Assembly: GCA_015039365.1 (NCBI GenBank)
Contig: WION01000655.1
Coordinates: 1 to 25,798 of the forward strand
Length of the DNA: 25,798 nucleotides
From: Amanita rubescens
Lineage: Eukaryota > Basidiomycota > Agaricomycetes > Agaricales > Amanitaceae
Direction of reading: 5' to 3'
Below are positions 8,301 through 17,311 of the stretch, one piece after another. Within the stretch, counting starts at the first letter, position 1. Every line of letters begins with the position of its first letter. A model generated the notes under the pieces. It was not told where the DNA came from and searched no databases. It was given only the letters and a program-made list of their open reading frames with translations. Position numbers and translations under genes: made by a program.

Positions 8301-9992
8301 CAACAGGAAGTGAGTGACATTGCACATTTTGTGAAAGGCAGTCTCATCACATCTTTTCCTATGACCAACAGCAAGTGAGTGACATTGCACATTTTGTGAA
8401 AGGCAGTCTCATCACATCTTTTCCTATGACCAACAGCAAGTGAGTGACATTGCACATTTTGTGAAAGGCAGTCTCATCACATCTTTTCCTATGACCAACA
8501 GGGAGTGAGTGACATTGCACATTTTGTGAAAGGTAGTCTCATCACATCTTTTCCTATGACCAACAGCGAGTGAGTGACATTGCACATTTTGTGAAAGGCA
8601 GTCTCATCACATCTTTTCCTATGACCAACAGGGAGTGAGTGACATTGCACATTTTGTGAAAGGCAGTCTCATCACATCTTTTCCTATGACCAACAGCGAG
8701 TGAGTGACATTGCACATTTTGTGAAAGGCAGTCTCATCACATCTTTTCCTATGACCAACAGGGAGTGAGTGACATTGCACATTTTGTGAAAGGCAGTCTC
8801 ATCACATCTTTTCCTATGACCAACAGGGAGTGAGTGACATTGCACATTTTGTGAAAGGCAGTCTCATCACATCTTTTCCTATGACCAACAGGGAGTGAGT
8901 GACATTGCACATTTTGTGAAAGGCAGTCTCATCACATCTTTTCCTATGACCAACAGGGAGTGAGTGACATTGCACATTTTGTGAAAGGCAGTCTCATCAC
9001 ATCTTTTCCTATGACCAACAGCTTGTGAGTGACATTGCACATTTTGTGAAAGGCAGTCTCATCACATCTTTTCCTATGACCAACAGCGAGTGAGTGACAT
9101 TGCACATTTTGTGAAAGGCAGTCTCATCACATCTTTTCCTATGACCAACAGGAAGTGAGTGACATTGCACATTTTGTGAAAGGCAGTCTCATCACATCTT
9201 TTCCTATGACCAACAGGAAGTGAGTGACATTGCACATTTTGTGAAAGGCAGTCTCATCACATCTTTTCCTATGACCAACAGCGAGTGAGTGACATTGCAC
9301 ATTTTGTGAAAGGCAGTCTCATCACATCTTTTCCTATGACCAACAGCGAGTGAGTGACATTGCACATTTTGTGAAAGGCAGTCTCATCACATCTTTTCCT
9401 ATGACCAACAGCGAGTGAGTGACATTGCACATTTTGTGAAAGGCAGTCTCATCACATCTTTTCCTATGACCAACAGTTCGTGAGTGACATTGCACATTTT
9501 GTGAAGGCAGTCTCATCACATCTTTTCCTATGACTAACAGCTTGTGAGTGACATTGCACATTTTGTGAAAGGCAATCTCATCACATCTTTTCCTAGGATA
9601 AACTTTTCTCCATGTTCAATGAAGAAAAGGAAAGGACCTTTGCAGTCAAGGTACATATTTTTGTTCTTTTTTGAGGCATAGTACATACATAACTTATGCC
9701 ATTGCAAAAAGCCTATTAATTGCCAGGTCTTAGTTTGTAAATCATTTCTTTTCATTTGCTGTATTTATGCTTAAACCTTCAAGCAATTATCATCATTGCC
9801 AAGCTATCCTTTTGGATCAATAAACCATTTGTGCCATCAGTCACAGAAGCCTTGGACCAATACATCCAAAAAAGCTATGTTCAGAAGCTCAAGACTGACA
9901 TTACTCCTGACATTATTCACTCTGATCATCAAGATTTGGTCACATTACTCTATAGGCAGGTGACACACATTGATGGTGGGTACTTTGTCTAG
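5303..9992 (+). CDS. P-loop GTPase with 56 predicted introns, 44 of its exons only 3 nt long
   Basis: The predicted protein is about 445 residues. Exons: 5303-5333, 5385-5549, 5600-5646, 5699-5868, 5918-5994, 6129-6317, 6371-6506, 6555-6630, 6685-6696, 6745-6747, 6800-6829, then 43 triplets from 6881 to 9543, then 9597-9650, 9727-9736 and 9784-9992. All phases join without a stop. GTPase motifs are clear: G1 GRANAGKTT, G3 DSQG, G4 TKFD and a G5-like VSTQ. HAIWYCIPMDSPRPI is typical of a fungal GTPase group of unknown cellular role. The C-terminal domain has WTWDDVILIVFGKFPHFW before the array and a hydrophobic segment ending SIIIIAKLSFW after it. The array lies between these two parts and would add about 44 single residues. 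The gene is AT-rich compared with both flanks. A processed form that skips the whole array would also stay in frame. GTPase identity is near certain; the micro-exons need cDNA. Confidence 0.85.
6697..7851 (+). repeat. Diverged 5' part of the intron-triplet array
   Basis: Twenty introns begin in this stretch and their lengths vary from 46 to 71 nt. Except for a 30-nt exon at 6800-6829, each pair is separated by 3 nt: GAG 6745, TGG 6881, TTT 6935, GAA 6988, CAA 7056, GGA 7113, then AAA 7162, AAA 7219, GAA 7282, ACA 7343, GAT 7399, AGA 7453, then GAA 7512, ATT 7574, AAG 7638, TAT 7712, GAT 7777 and GGA 7849. None is a stop. Several units keep traces of the core intron (GTRAGTGACATTGCAC at 6884, ATGACCAATAG before 7056), so they look like older copies. 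Weak sites exist: GTTGGT donors at 7222 and 7456, GTTAGC at 7641, AAAG acceptors before 7162, 7453 and 7512. Boundaries there are less sure. Confidence 0.7.
7852..9596 (+). repeat. Homogeneous 65-bp array: 62-nt intron plus one variable codon
   Basis: Each unit starts GTGAGTGACATTGCAC, contains CTCATCACATC and a possible branch-point ATGAC, and ends CCAACAG. Twenty-five units begin at 7920 and every 65 bp to 9480. A 65-nt variant starts at 7852 and a shortened last intron at 9544 ends CCTAG at 9596. Substitutions in the 24 units from 7920 to 9479: one (C to T at 8534). The triplets vary: CGA 7917, CTT 7982, CAA 8047, CGA 8112, CGA 8177, GGA 8242, then GAA 8307, CAA 8372, CAA 8437, GGA 8502, CGA 8567, GGA 8632, then CGA 8697, GGA 8762, GGA 8827, GGA 8892, GGA 8957, CTT 9022, then CGA 9087, GAA 9152, GAA 9217, CGA 9282, CGA 9347, CGA 9412, TTC 9477 and CTT 9541. 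Read-through in any plus frame meets stops, so it is not a plain protein repeat. Confidence 0.9.
9727..9736 (+). other. 10-nt micro-exon of the GTPase gene
   Basis: Joining exon 9597-9650 directly to 9784-9992 gives the wrong frame. A 10-nt exon bounded by TGCCAG on the left and GTAAAT on the right restores it. The junction then reads AVKVLVSIIIIAKLSFW, a smooth continuation into the C-terminal domain. The flanking introns are 76 and 47 nt. The frame repair is the evidence; it is not confirmed by transcripts. Confidence 0.65.
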
Positions 9993-10990
9993 TCATGCAT
10001 TCAATACTTATGAACAATTTATGGCAGGGTGAAACACCCAGCATGATATTCTGGTGATTTATTATTGGCTGCATTGCCTTTGCATTGAGCTCATATTTAT
10101 TTGTACATAGATCACTTCTCATATGCCTTCCTTTTGTTATTAATGTGGATTTTATACCTATATATGTATAATAAAGAACCGTTTTTTCCTGGAAGTAAAG
10201 GTATCTGTTAAAAGCTTATATGCTTAATATATCAGCCCTAAAATAGCTAAGGAATTGGTGGTGTAGTTTTGGAGATATAAAGGAAACAATGTATATCTGC
10301 TTTCATGGAGACTTTCCTTATTTGGAGGCATGTGACAGTGATACATTGTGTCACACAGTACAATCTGCATCTAGCAATTATTTTTTTACATACTCTGATG
10401 AATTTATCATGTGCAAATTATGAAGCTGTGTAGTGCTTCATTTTTGCTGCTCTGTGAACTTGTAGATATCATGACCCAGCTGAAGGTGTCTGTGCCAGCT
10501 GTGTCCTTTAACAGGCAGACTGTCCTTGGGTTGGGTTTTATGGCTGAGGGTTTGGTTGATGGGTAGAGTCTGAAGAAAGCACAACTGTATTGTAACTAGC
10601 CTAGGAGGACAGGGTGGAGTTGAGACTGGGAGGACAGGGCTCTAAAACATGGGTCAGCATCTGTCATAACATTGGCAACTGAGAACATAGCATATTGACT
10701 TGTTTGGCATTTGGTCCAGTTTAACCAGCACATCCATGGGAAAGTATCTATCTATTTCTTTGCTTTTGTCCTGCATTTACTCTGGTCTGCCACCTGGTGT
10801 GGCCCTCTCACAGAAGGGTGTTTCATCAGTGCGAACCTGTTTGCCTTCAATATCTTGTTTTGCATCACCTTTCCATGGATCTAATTTGATTATATAGGCC
10901 TAAGTCAGTAAGGGTGGGGGGTTTAGGGTAAGCAGGGGGGGGTTAAGGGTATTGGTTTTTCGCATAGCATGGCTCAAAATCTAAAAATAA
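9993..10990. other. AT-rich region, no intact gene
   Basis: A 65-codon plus frame at 10700-10897 shows no family. The minus strand over about 10890-10690 reads protein-like in one frame (DPWKGDAKQDIEGK, then TDETPFCERATPGG) with a stop inside, which suggests a decayed gene or transposon piece. At 10916-10955 there is a G-rich tract holding one TTTAGGG and one TTAAGGG. Confidence 0.3.
10170..10175 (+). promoter_or_regulatory. Candidate polyadenylation signal
   Basis: AATAAA lies about 180 bp after the GTPase stop codon in an AT-rich stretch. It is the canonical signal in a plausible place, but fungal signals are loose and the call is tentative. Confidence 0.3.
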
Positions 10991-11066
10991 TCCGCGGATA
11001 TATTTTTGTTAATATGTATATAACACACATGAAACACAATATATTATATTATTCGGTAGATATTTA

Positions 11067-12424
11067 ACCGCGGATGAAGACATCAGAATAGGCGGAATGA
11101 TGTCTGCCTTCAGAACATAGGATATTTTATGATCCGCCAATGACAACACTGGAATGGGCGGAACATTTCTGCATCTTTTCGTCCGCGGATGTCAGTGTTT
11201 GAATCGGCGGATCTCTTAAACTCTGATATTTTGTAAATAGCATTCCGCCGATTACACCGCTGAGATCGGCGGAAGATATTCTTTACTTAGATCATATATT
11301 TGGACATAGCATCTACTGATGAAGAGACGATACATGGAGCACTCTATTTGAATGTTAAGTAATGGAAACAGTCTTGTGGTTAAAGTACTATCCGCCAGTT
11401 CATGCATCAGAATCAGCGGATGAAAAGGAAAATATTGAGAGAGATAGGTGTGACGCGACTCTGCGCTCAAGCTTGAGAGTCATTAGCAGCTTTGAATGAG
11501 ATATTGAAGTTGAGAAATGAACATAGGTGTGACGCAACTCTGCGCATGTTGAACGAGATGCCAAGTGATTCCAGAGAGAGGAATTGAAGTTGAGAAATGA
11601 ACGTCGACTCTGCGCTGAAGCCAAGAGAGAGCGGGTTGAACAAGATGACAAGTGATTCCAGAGAGAGGTTTTGAAGTTGAGAAACAAACATAGATGTGAC
11701 GTGACTCTGTGCTCAAGCCAAGAGAGAGAGCGTGTTGAACGAGATGTCAAGTGATTCCAGAGAGAGGTAATGAAGTTGAGAAATGAACATAGGTATGACG
11801 CGACTCTGTGCTCAAGCCTGAGTGTCGTTATCAGTATTGAACGAGAAGCACAGCTGTTTGTGAGATCAAACCTATTGAGTATCCGCTGATTCAATCGTCA
11901 GAATCAGCGGATATCTGAGCATTGCAGGAGTAGTTTGTTTTGATGGCTAGAGCGTGAAAGTGGAAGTCAAAGTGAAATAAGTATCCGCCGATTCAGACAT
12001 CTGAATCGGTGGAGGTATCTAAACAGTGCACAACATGATGGGAGGGTAGGATATAGAAAGATGTTCCCACATGATAAGACCTTCTGGACCTAATGTCCAC
12101 CAAATAGGTATGTATGTTATGAAGGCCGTATCAGCGTTTTCTGACGTGTAGAAGGGTGGCGTTACTGATTGGAGGATGCAGAAGGGCTTGCTGAACACGG
12201 TAATAAGGGCAAAGTGTTGAGGTGGCATGTACGTCATGTTCACCTATACTGTTGTCATTGTCAATGAACATCTACACTGAAGACTTGTGCCAGATGTCTC
12301 GCATTACACCGCGGACCCTGTTTTTTACATCGGCGGATGTTCACATCACATCCTCTGTGCACAACGTATGTCAGATATACCACCAACATGTCAGTACGCC
12401 AATGACGACAGTATAATAGGCGGA
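11067..12424. repeat. Dispersed copies of a 30-bp palindrome
   Basis: Nine copies of a fixed-length motif with 6-bp arms TCCGCC and GGCGGA (small variations) and 18 bp between: 11067-11096, 11133-11162, 11182-11211, 11244-11273, 11391-11420, 11882-11911, 11984-12013, 12308-12337, 12395-12424. In the best copies the arms are longer: at 11984 almost the whole element is self-complementary (TCCGCCGATTCAGA, then CA, then TCTGAATCGGTGGA). Spacing between copies is irregular, but the length is always 30 bp. A bare TCCGCGGA at 10991 may be a collapsed copy. No coding sequence accompanies them. Confidence 0.8.
11446..11830. repeat. Minisatellite, about 110-bp degenerate units
   Basis: Recurring pieces in fixed order are GAAGTTGAGAAATGAACATAG, GTGACGCGACTCTGCGCTCAAGCC with variations, AGAGAGAG, TTGAACGAGATG and AAGTGATTCCAGAGAGAGG. 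There are about four units with indels. Open frames on the minus strand across it (for example 11400-11894) repeat the same peptide in several frames, as expected when a repeat lacks stops, so I do not call a protein. Confidence 0.65.
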
Positions 12425-12508
12425 GGTTCTGCTCAGCGATACCAACATTGTATCCCAATGACGACATTTAAGTATTCAGGTGAGTATCTGCTCAAATATA
12501 CCAACGTT

Positions 12509-13110
12509 GACCGCTAATGACGACGGTCAAATAGGCGGACTATCTGCTCACATCTACCAACATTGACCACCAATGACGACGGTCAAATAGGCGGACTATC
12601 TGCTCACGTCTACCAACATTGACCGCCAATGACGATGGTCAAATAGGCGGACTATCTGCTCGAATCTACCGATGTTGACCGCCAATGACGACGGTCAAAT
12701 AGGCGGACTATCTGCTCACATCTACCAACATTGACCGCCAATGACAACAGTCCAATAAGCTGAGTATCTGCTCACATCTACCGACGTTTACCGCCAATGA
12801 CAACGGTCAAATAGGCGGACTATCTGCTCACATCTACGACGTTGACCGCCAATGACGATGGTCAAATAGGCGGACTATCTGCTCGAATCTACCGATGTTG
12901 ACCGCCAATGACGACGGTCAAATAGGCGGACTATCTGCTCACATCTACCAACATTGACCGCCAATGACAACAGTCCAATAAGCTGAGTATCTGCTCACAT
13001 CTACCGACGTTGACCGCCAATGACGACGGTCAAATAGGCGGACTATCTGCTCACATCTACGACGTTGACCGCCAATGACGATGGTCAAATAGGCGGACTA
13101 TCTGCTCATG
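12509..13110. repeat. 56-bp minisatellite built on the 30-bp palindrome
   Basis: About 11 tandem units of roughly 56 bp. Each has a copy of the 30-bp palindrome (ACCGCC, AATGACGACGGTCAAATA, GGCGGA) plus a linker CTATCTGCTCACATCTACCAACATTG with variations. Units differ at a few sites, and a block of four variants (with GATGGTC, GACGGTC, ACAGTCC...AAGCTGA, ACGGTC) recurs with a period near 223 bp, which shows higher-order duplication. Confidence 0.8.
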
Positions 13111-13112
13111 TT

Positions 13113-13257
13113 GATGCCAATGTCGACATTCAAATAGGTGGATTATCTCTTCAGTGATGCCCACATTGTCTGCGATGACGACGTTCGAATAGGTGGACGA
13201 CGATCTTCTCAGCAAACATCAACATAATCCACAGATAACAACGTTCAAGTAGGCGGA
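13113..13257. repeat. Three further 30-bp palindromes
   Basis: Diverged copies of exactly 30 bp lie at 13113-13142, 13168-13197 and 13228-13257, ending GGTGGA, GGTGGA and GGCGGA. Left arms are degenerate (GATGCC, GTCTGC, TCCACA). They continue the array after the tandem part stops. Confidence 0.65.
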
Positions 13258-13863
13258 ATCTTCTGCACACACATATGGTCTCACTCACCCCTACAATACT
13301 AATCGACATCGAAGTCTTCTTGGTGACGGACGCTGGAGATGTGATGTTGGTAGCATTCCTGATGGATAAGGTACATTGGTGCGTATGTTAATGCTATCAT
13401 AGACTTATAGCTGACCGCATACATCTCATCAGCCTCCAGCGCACATAGCATTTACCATATTCGTTCATTACATCATCGTTACTGTATACATACGTGCCAC
13501 ATCAAATGAAATGATACAACTAGATCGAACAAAATCCATGTTGCGCAATGTGTTGCGCCTTGTGATCCATTAATATCCCCTCAATATGTGCTGAAACACG
13601 AGATGAAACGCTTTACCCATCAACCCTTCCTGCATTTACACGTACCAAGCGCCCCTTTCTAGACCAGCAGGTGCTAACCTTGATGTACCGTTTGCATGAG
13701 GCATGATAGGAGTCAGGCGATGATGTCAATATCGATGTCGGTAAGCGATTCCACCTGTTTCACTTGTTTGCTTGCCGATTAATGCAAACGTGTTACAGCT
13801 AAGGGTCAGCAATGATAAGTAGAGCACCGCTCATTCTCGCTGATTTGCCGTGCATCTCACATC
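13258..13863. other. Intergenic region before the ParB-like gene
   Basis: No open frame of interest and no repeat. It presumably holds the promoter and 5' leader of the gene starting at 13864. No specific regulatory motif can be supported. Confidence 0.35.
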
Positions 13864-16800
13864 ATGTCTGACACAATCGTTCAATCTGAAAACGTCTTTA
13901 ACACGCCCAGCACCGAGAAAGATGAGGAAAAACATGGATTTAAACCAAAGGTGAGTTTTTGGCGTACTACAATCGGTCAGTTGGAGTGGCTGACAATGTA
14001 TTTAGAAGATTCCTGTTCCTCGCCCAGCGAATCGCGCTAAAGTTGCTCAGGAAATGGTGAATACGGAAGGCTCCAAAATGCAAGTAGATGCGCTGGTGCG
14101 TATACCATCACCAATCATGATTGATTCCTGATCTAATGATTAACTAGGCTACCGGTTCGGACGCTTCAAAGGAGGACGGTGAAGAAGAAAAGGAAAAGGA
14201 AAATGAGGCAGATGGAAACGTTCAAGTATGTATTATTACTCGTATGGTGTCAAACATGCAGCGCTAATGGACATTCAATAGGATGGACCCGGGGGCGATG
14301 GCAATATGTCTAAAAAGAGAAAAGGAAAGAAGAAGGCGCAAAAGGTAAGGAACGAAGCATTAGTATCGTTCAGAGACTTATACAGTGGGTAACAGGCAAA
14401 ATCGAATAAAAAAGGGAAGGGGAAGAAGCGGGAGGCAGATGATGATGTGGATATGGACGATGGCGGTGATGATGACGATGGAATGGATGAAGATTATAGG
14501 CCAGCGAAAGGCAGCAAGGGGGAGCCGAAGGTGATGGAGGCAAAGATGGAAAAGGAGACGGCGAAGCACAGCAACGAGGAGGAGAAGGTTGATGCTGCTC
14601 AGTTTTCAGTCAACGTGATCAACTTATTCAACGCACCAATGGAAATCCATTTCGGCAATTGGAACACCCGACCTCTCGTCGCCCTTGAATGGAAGAAGCT
14701 GAAGGCGTCGATGACAACGCAAGGGATCAAGTCGTTTTCCAATGAGCACATGATGCCGCTGGTTATCAAACGTCGACATGTTGATCCGTCATGCGTGGAC
14801 AACAACGTGAGCGGGTATGCAGCGAAGACGCTGGCGTTAAGCGAGGAGGGGAAACAGGAGGTGAAGAGACTTGAGATGGCGGGTGGAAGACACCGGCTGG
14901 CTGCTGTGAAGTCGATCAAACAGGATAAGGAGCAGGATGTTGCGAAACTGAAGAAGCAGCACCAGATCCTAAGCAAGAAGCGGGCTGTGAAGGACGATGC
15001 GGTGATGAAGAAGCTGCAGAACTTGAAAGACTATGAGGAAAAAATCGCGAAGCTGGAGGAAGAGATATCTAAGATCGGACTATGGGGAGTTATTGTATAC
15101 GATGAAGGTAAGCGTTTGTGATGAATCTGGTATCGGAAACGCTGAATGACATGGGGATTTGACAGACAAATTGAAGGAGGACGAGCGGCTTCTTCCATAT
15201 CTGTCAATGAATTTAGCTGTTCAACGCTATGTGCAGACGGATGGAGAGGCACTACTGCATGCGATACACACTTACCTCAAACTCTTGAAAGACGGAAACC
15301 AGCAGGCAGCAGATGCCTACGTCGTAAAGTGCCAGGGAAAGGGCCAGCCTCTGTTGAACGTCAATTACTCAATGCCGAATACGGAGGGGCGTGAATTTGC
15401 GATGAAACTATATAAGCTACAGTGTTATATGGGTCATACAACGGCATTCAATTCGAAGTGGATCAAAGACCATCTCATTGGAGTATATGGAGGGGTAAGT
15501 GATGCGTTTTGCGTTGAAGAAGAGTGAATTAATGAATGTATTGAATAGATATTGTGCGAGATTACTGAGTATCTCATGAATATCATGATATCACTATTCA
15601 CGCCTACGAAAGTATTTACTATGGACAACGACGATATGTTCCATAAATACCAAGAACAGAATGAGACGGATGGAGAGATGACGATGGATGCAGGGATGAA
15701 GAATAACATGGAAGTGTGTTGGAAGTGGATGGCGTCGAAGGAAGCACTTGAGAAGCCGGGTCTAGTGTTTCTATTTCCAGTCTCTCAGGACCAAAAAAGA
15801 CCGGAACTGGACCGGACCAGGACCGATTTGGACCGGACTGCAGTCTCAGGTCTTAGGAGGTCCAAGGGCAGTCCGGTTCCGGTCTTTTTAAATTTTTAAA
15901 ATCAAAAAAACCGCAAAAGACTGGTCTAGACCGGTCCTAGACCGCTAATGTCACATGTGACCAACACAGTCATGTTCTCCTATATTTTAGCTTTTTTTTG
16001 AGTATTGAAACATAAAAAACGGTTGAGATTTGAGTTCACAGTAGTAAAGTTTGTCTAAAGTTATATATAACATGTGAATTTTGAAAACATCTGTTGTTGC
16101 AACACTCCAGGTAAGGTATTCTGAAATTAACTAATCTAGGTATGCTCTAGTACATCCAATGGAACATAGTTGAACAGTGGGAGGGTGAGGGTCAGCAACA
16201 CTGGGCTTCATTCTCTCTTTGGTGATCTCTTTGGCAATCTCTTTGGCAATGTTTGGCAGTCTCCTGGCATCATTAAAAATGGTTTAATCTGGCTTATCTG
16301 GAGTGCAACTGGGTGTGAGATGATGTGAGGGGGTGGAGTGGGGTCTAATGGGACAAGCTGAGCAGTGGGAGGGTGAGGGTCAGCAACACTGGGCTTCATT
16401 CTCTCTTTGGTGATCTCTTTGGCAATCTCTTTGGCAATGTTTGGCAGTCTCCTGGCATCATCAAAAATGGTTTTATGTGGCTCATCTGAGTGCAGCTGGG
16501 TGTGAGAGGGTGTGAGAGGGTGAGGGTTAGGAACATATTGATATTTATGAAGTTTTGTAGTTTTAAATTGTTGTATGGGAGACATAGGGACTTAGAAACT
16601 AATGTAAGGACTGGTCTAGACCTGTCCAAGACCAGTCCAGACCAGTCCAAGACCGGTCCAAACCAGGACCAGTCCAAGACCGGTCCAAACCAGGACCAGT
16701 CCTGGACCGGTCTTAACTGGTCTTTTTTTTAAATTAAGACCGGTCTTGCGGTCTTAAGCGGTCCGGTTCCGGTCTTTTTGATATCAGGGACACCCTGAGA

Positions 16801-17311
16801 CTGGTCCGGTTTCGGTCTTTCCAAAAAAGGAAAAAAAACCGGACCAGACCGGACCTTGAATCACTAGCCGGGTCGACAGGAGCCTCTGGTTGAGGAGATG
16901 CTTACAACGGAGATCGCGGATGGATTGGATGAGCTGCTTGGGAGCGTGACGAATCATCTGATGGTATGGGGATCAACCGAGTGGGAGGAGGCCTATGTGG
17001 ACTATCTGGACAGGCTGAAGGCGTTTATCGACAAGAAGTACACGACGGAGCTTTGTGAAAACGCGAATCTTGAACTTACGGTGAATCAAACAATCTGGCG
17101 AAAGATAGAGTGGGTGACGATGAAGCACCGAGCGCGACAAGAGCAGCCATTTCCACTTCTGACGAAGAGTTTATTGCCACGATTAGCTGACGCTCTGAGT
17201 CAAGTGCAGAACGCAATTGCAGAGGTGAGCAGGAGCCGTTCTTTTGTTGACCATTGTCCAGAGCAGCCGCCTATGTTGGAGTCACAATACGCGGAAGTAT
17301 CAGAGTCATGA
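13864..17311 (+). pseudogene. ParB/sulfiredoxin-like domain gene split by a hAT-like insertion
   Basis: Exons: 13864-13950, 14006-14095, 14148-14225, 14282-14344, 14396-15107, 15166-15494, 15549-15762, then after the insertion 16875-17311. All phases agree. With the inserted DNA ignored, the frame spans about 669 codons and ends TGA at 17309-17311; a 42-nt intron at 17225-17266 is optional. The N-terminal 120 residues are Lys/Glu/Asp-rich (KKRKGKKK-like, MDDGGDDDDGMDEDY). The middle has NWNTRPL, PLVIKRRHVD and EMAGGRHRLAAVK, resembling the box with GxRR/H of the ParB/Srx fold, then a coiled-coil-like Lys/Glu stretch. The basic tracts suggest a nuclear or DNA-binding protein. The insertion lies in an exon and brings a stop at about 15897-15899, so this allele should give a truncated product. 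Domain call moderate; gene structure strong. Confidence 0.7.
15763..16866. mobile_element. Non-autonomous hAT-like element, 1104 bp
   Basis: The element is flanked by the 8-bp direct repeat GCCGGGTC (15755-15762 and 16867-16874), the size typical of hAT target duplications. Its ends are TAGTGTTTC and GAATCACTA, imperfect inverted repeats. A subterminal inverted pair (CCAGTCTCTCAGG near 15777, CCTGAGACTGG near 16794) and many GACCGG/CCGGTC motifs follow, like the subterminal binding repeats of hAT elements. No transposase is visible. Inside, a 148-bp segment is directly repeated (16172-16319 and 16360-16507, period 188), and GACCAGTCCAAGACCGGTCC repeats near 16630-16700. Confidence 0.85.

Noticed and set aside
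7852..9596. CRISPR array
   Set aside because: Repeats of 62 bp with 3-nt spacers in a eukaryotic gene, with splice-site ends; no cas genes and spacers far too short.
6697..9596. One ordinary 2.9-kb intron containing a minisatellite
   Set aside because: Not excluded by sequence, since it also keeps the frame, but it does not explain why donors, acceptors and the 3-nt exon size persist in diverged units, nor the absence of stop triplets.
7568..9755. Minus-strand open frames with repeated peptides (such as CDETAFHKMCNV) across the array
   Set aside because: The 65-bp period is not a multiple of three, so frames rotate and close after two or three units; the peptides are shadows of the repeat. 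The plus-strand splice reading explains both boundaries and phase.
10907..10955. Interstitial telomere
   Set aside because: Only one TTTAGGG and one TTAAGGG within a G-rich tract; too little for a telomeric array.
11400..11894. 164-codon minus-strand frame with repeated SLWNHL motifs
   Set aside because: It lies entirely on a minisatellite, and two other overlapping frames give similar repeat peptides; no start context, introns or family.
15552..15899. Separate gene ending at 15899
   Set aside because: The last 45 codons are hAT-like element sequence; the frame is the truncated exon of the ParB-like gene.
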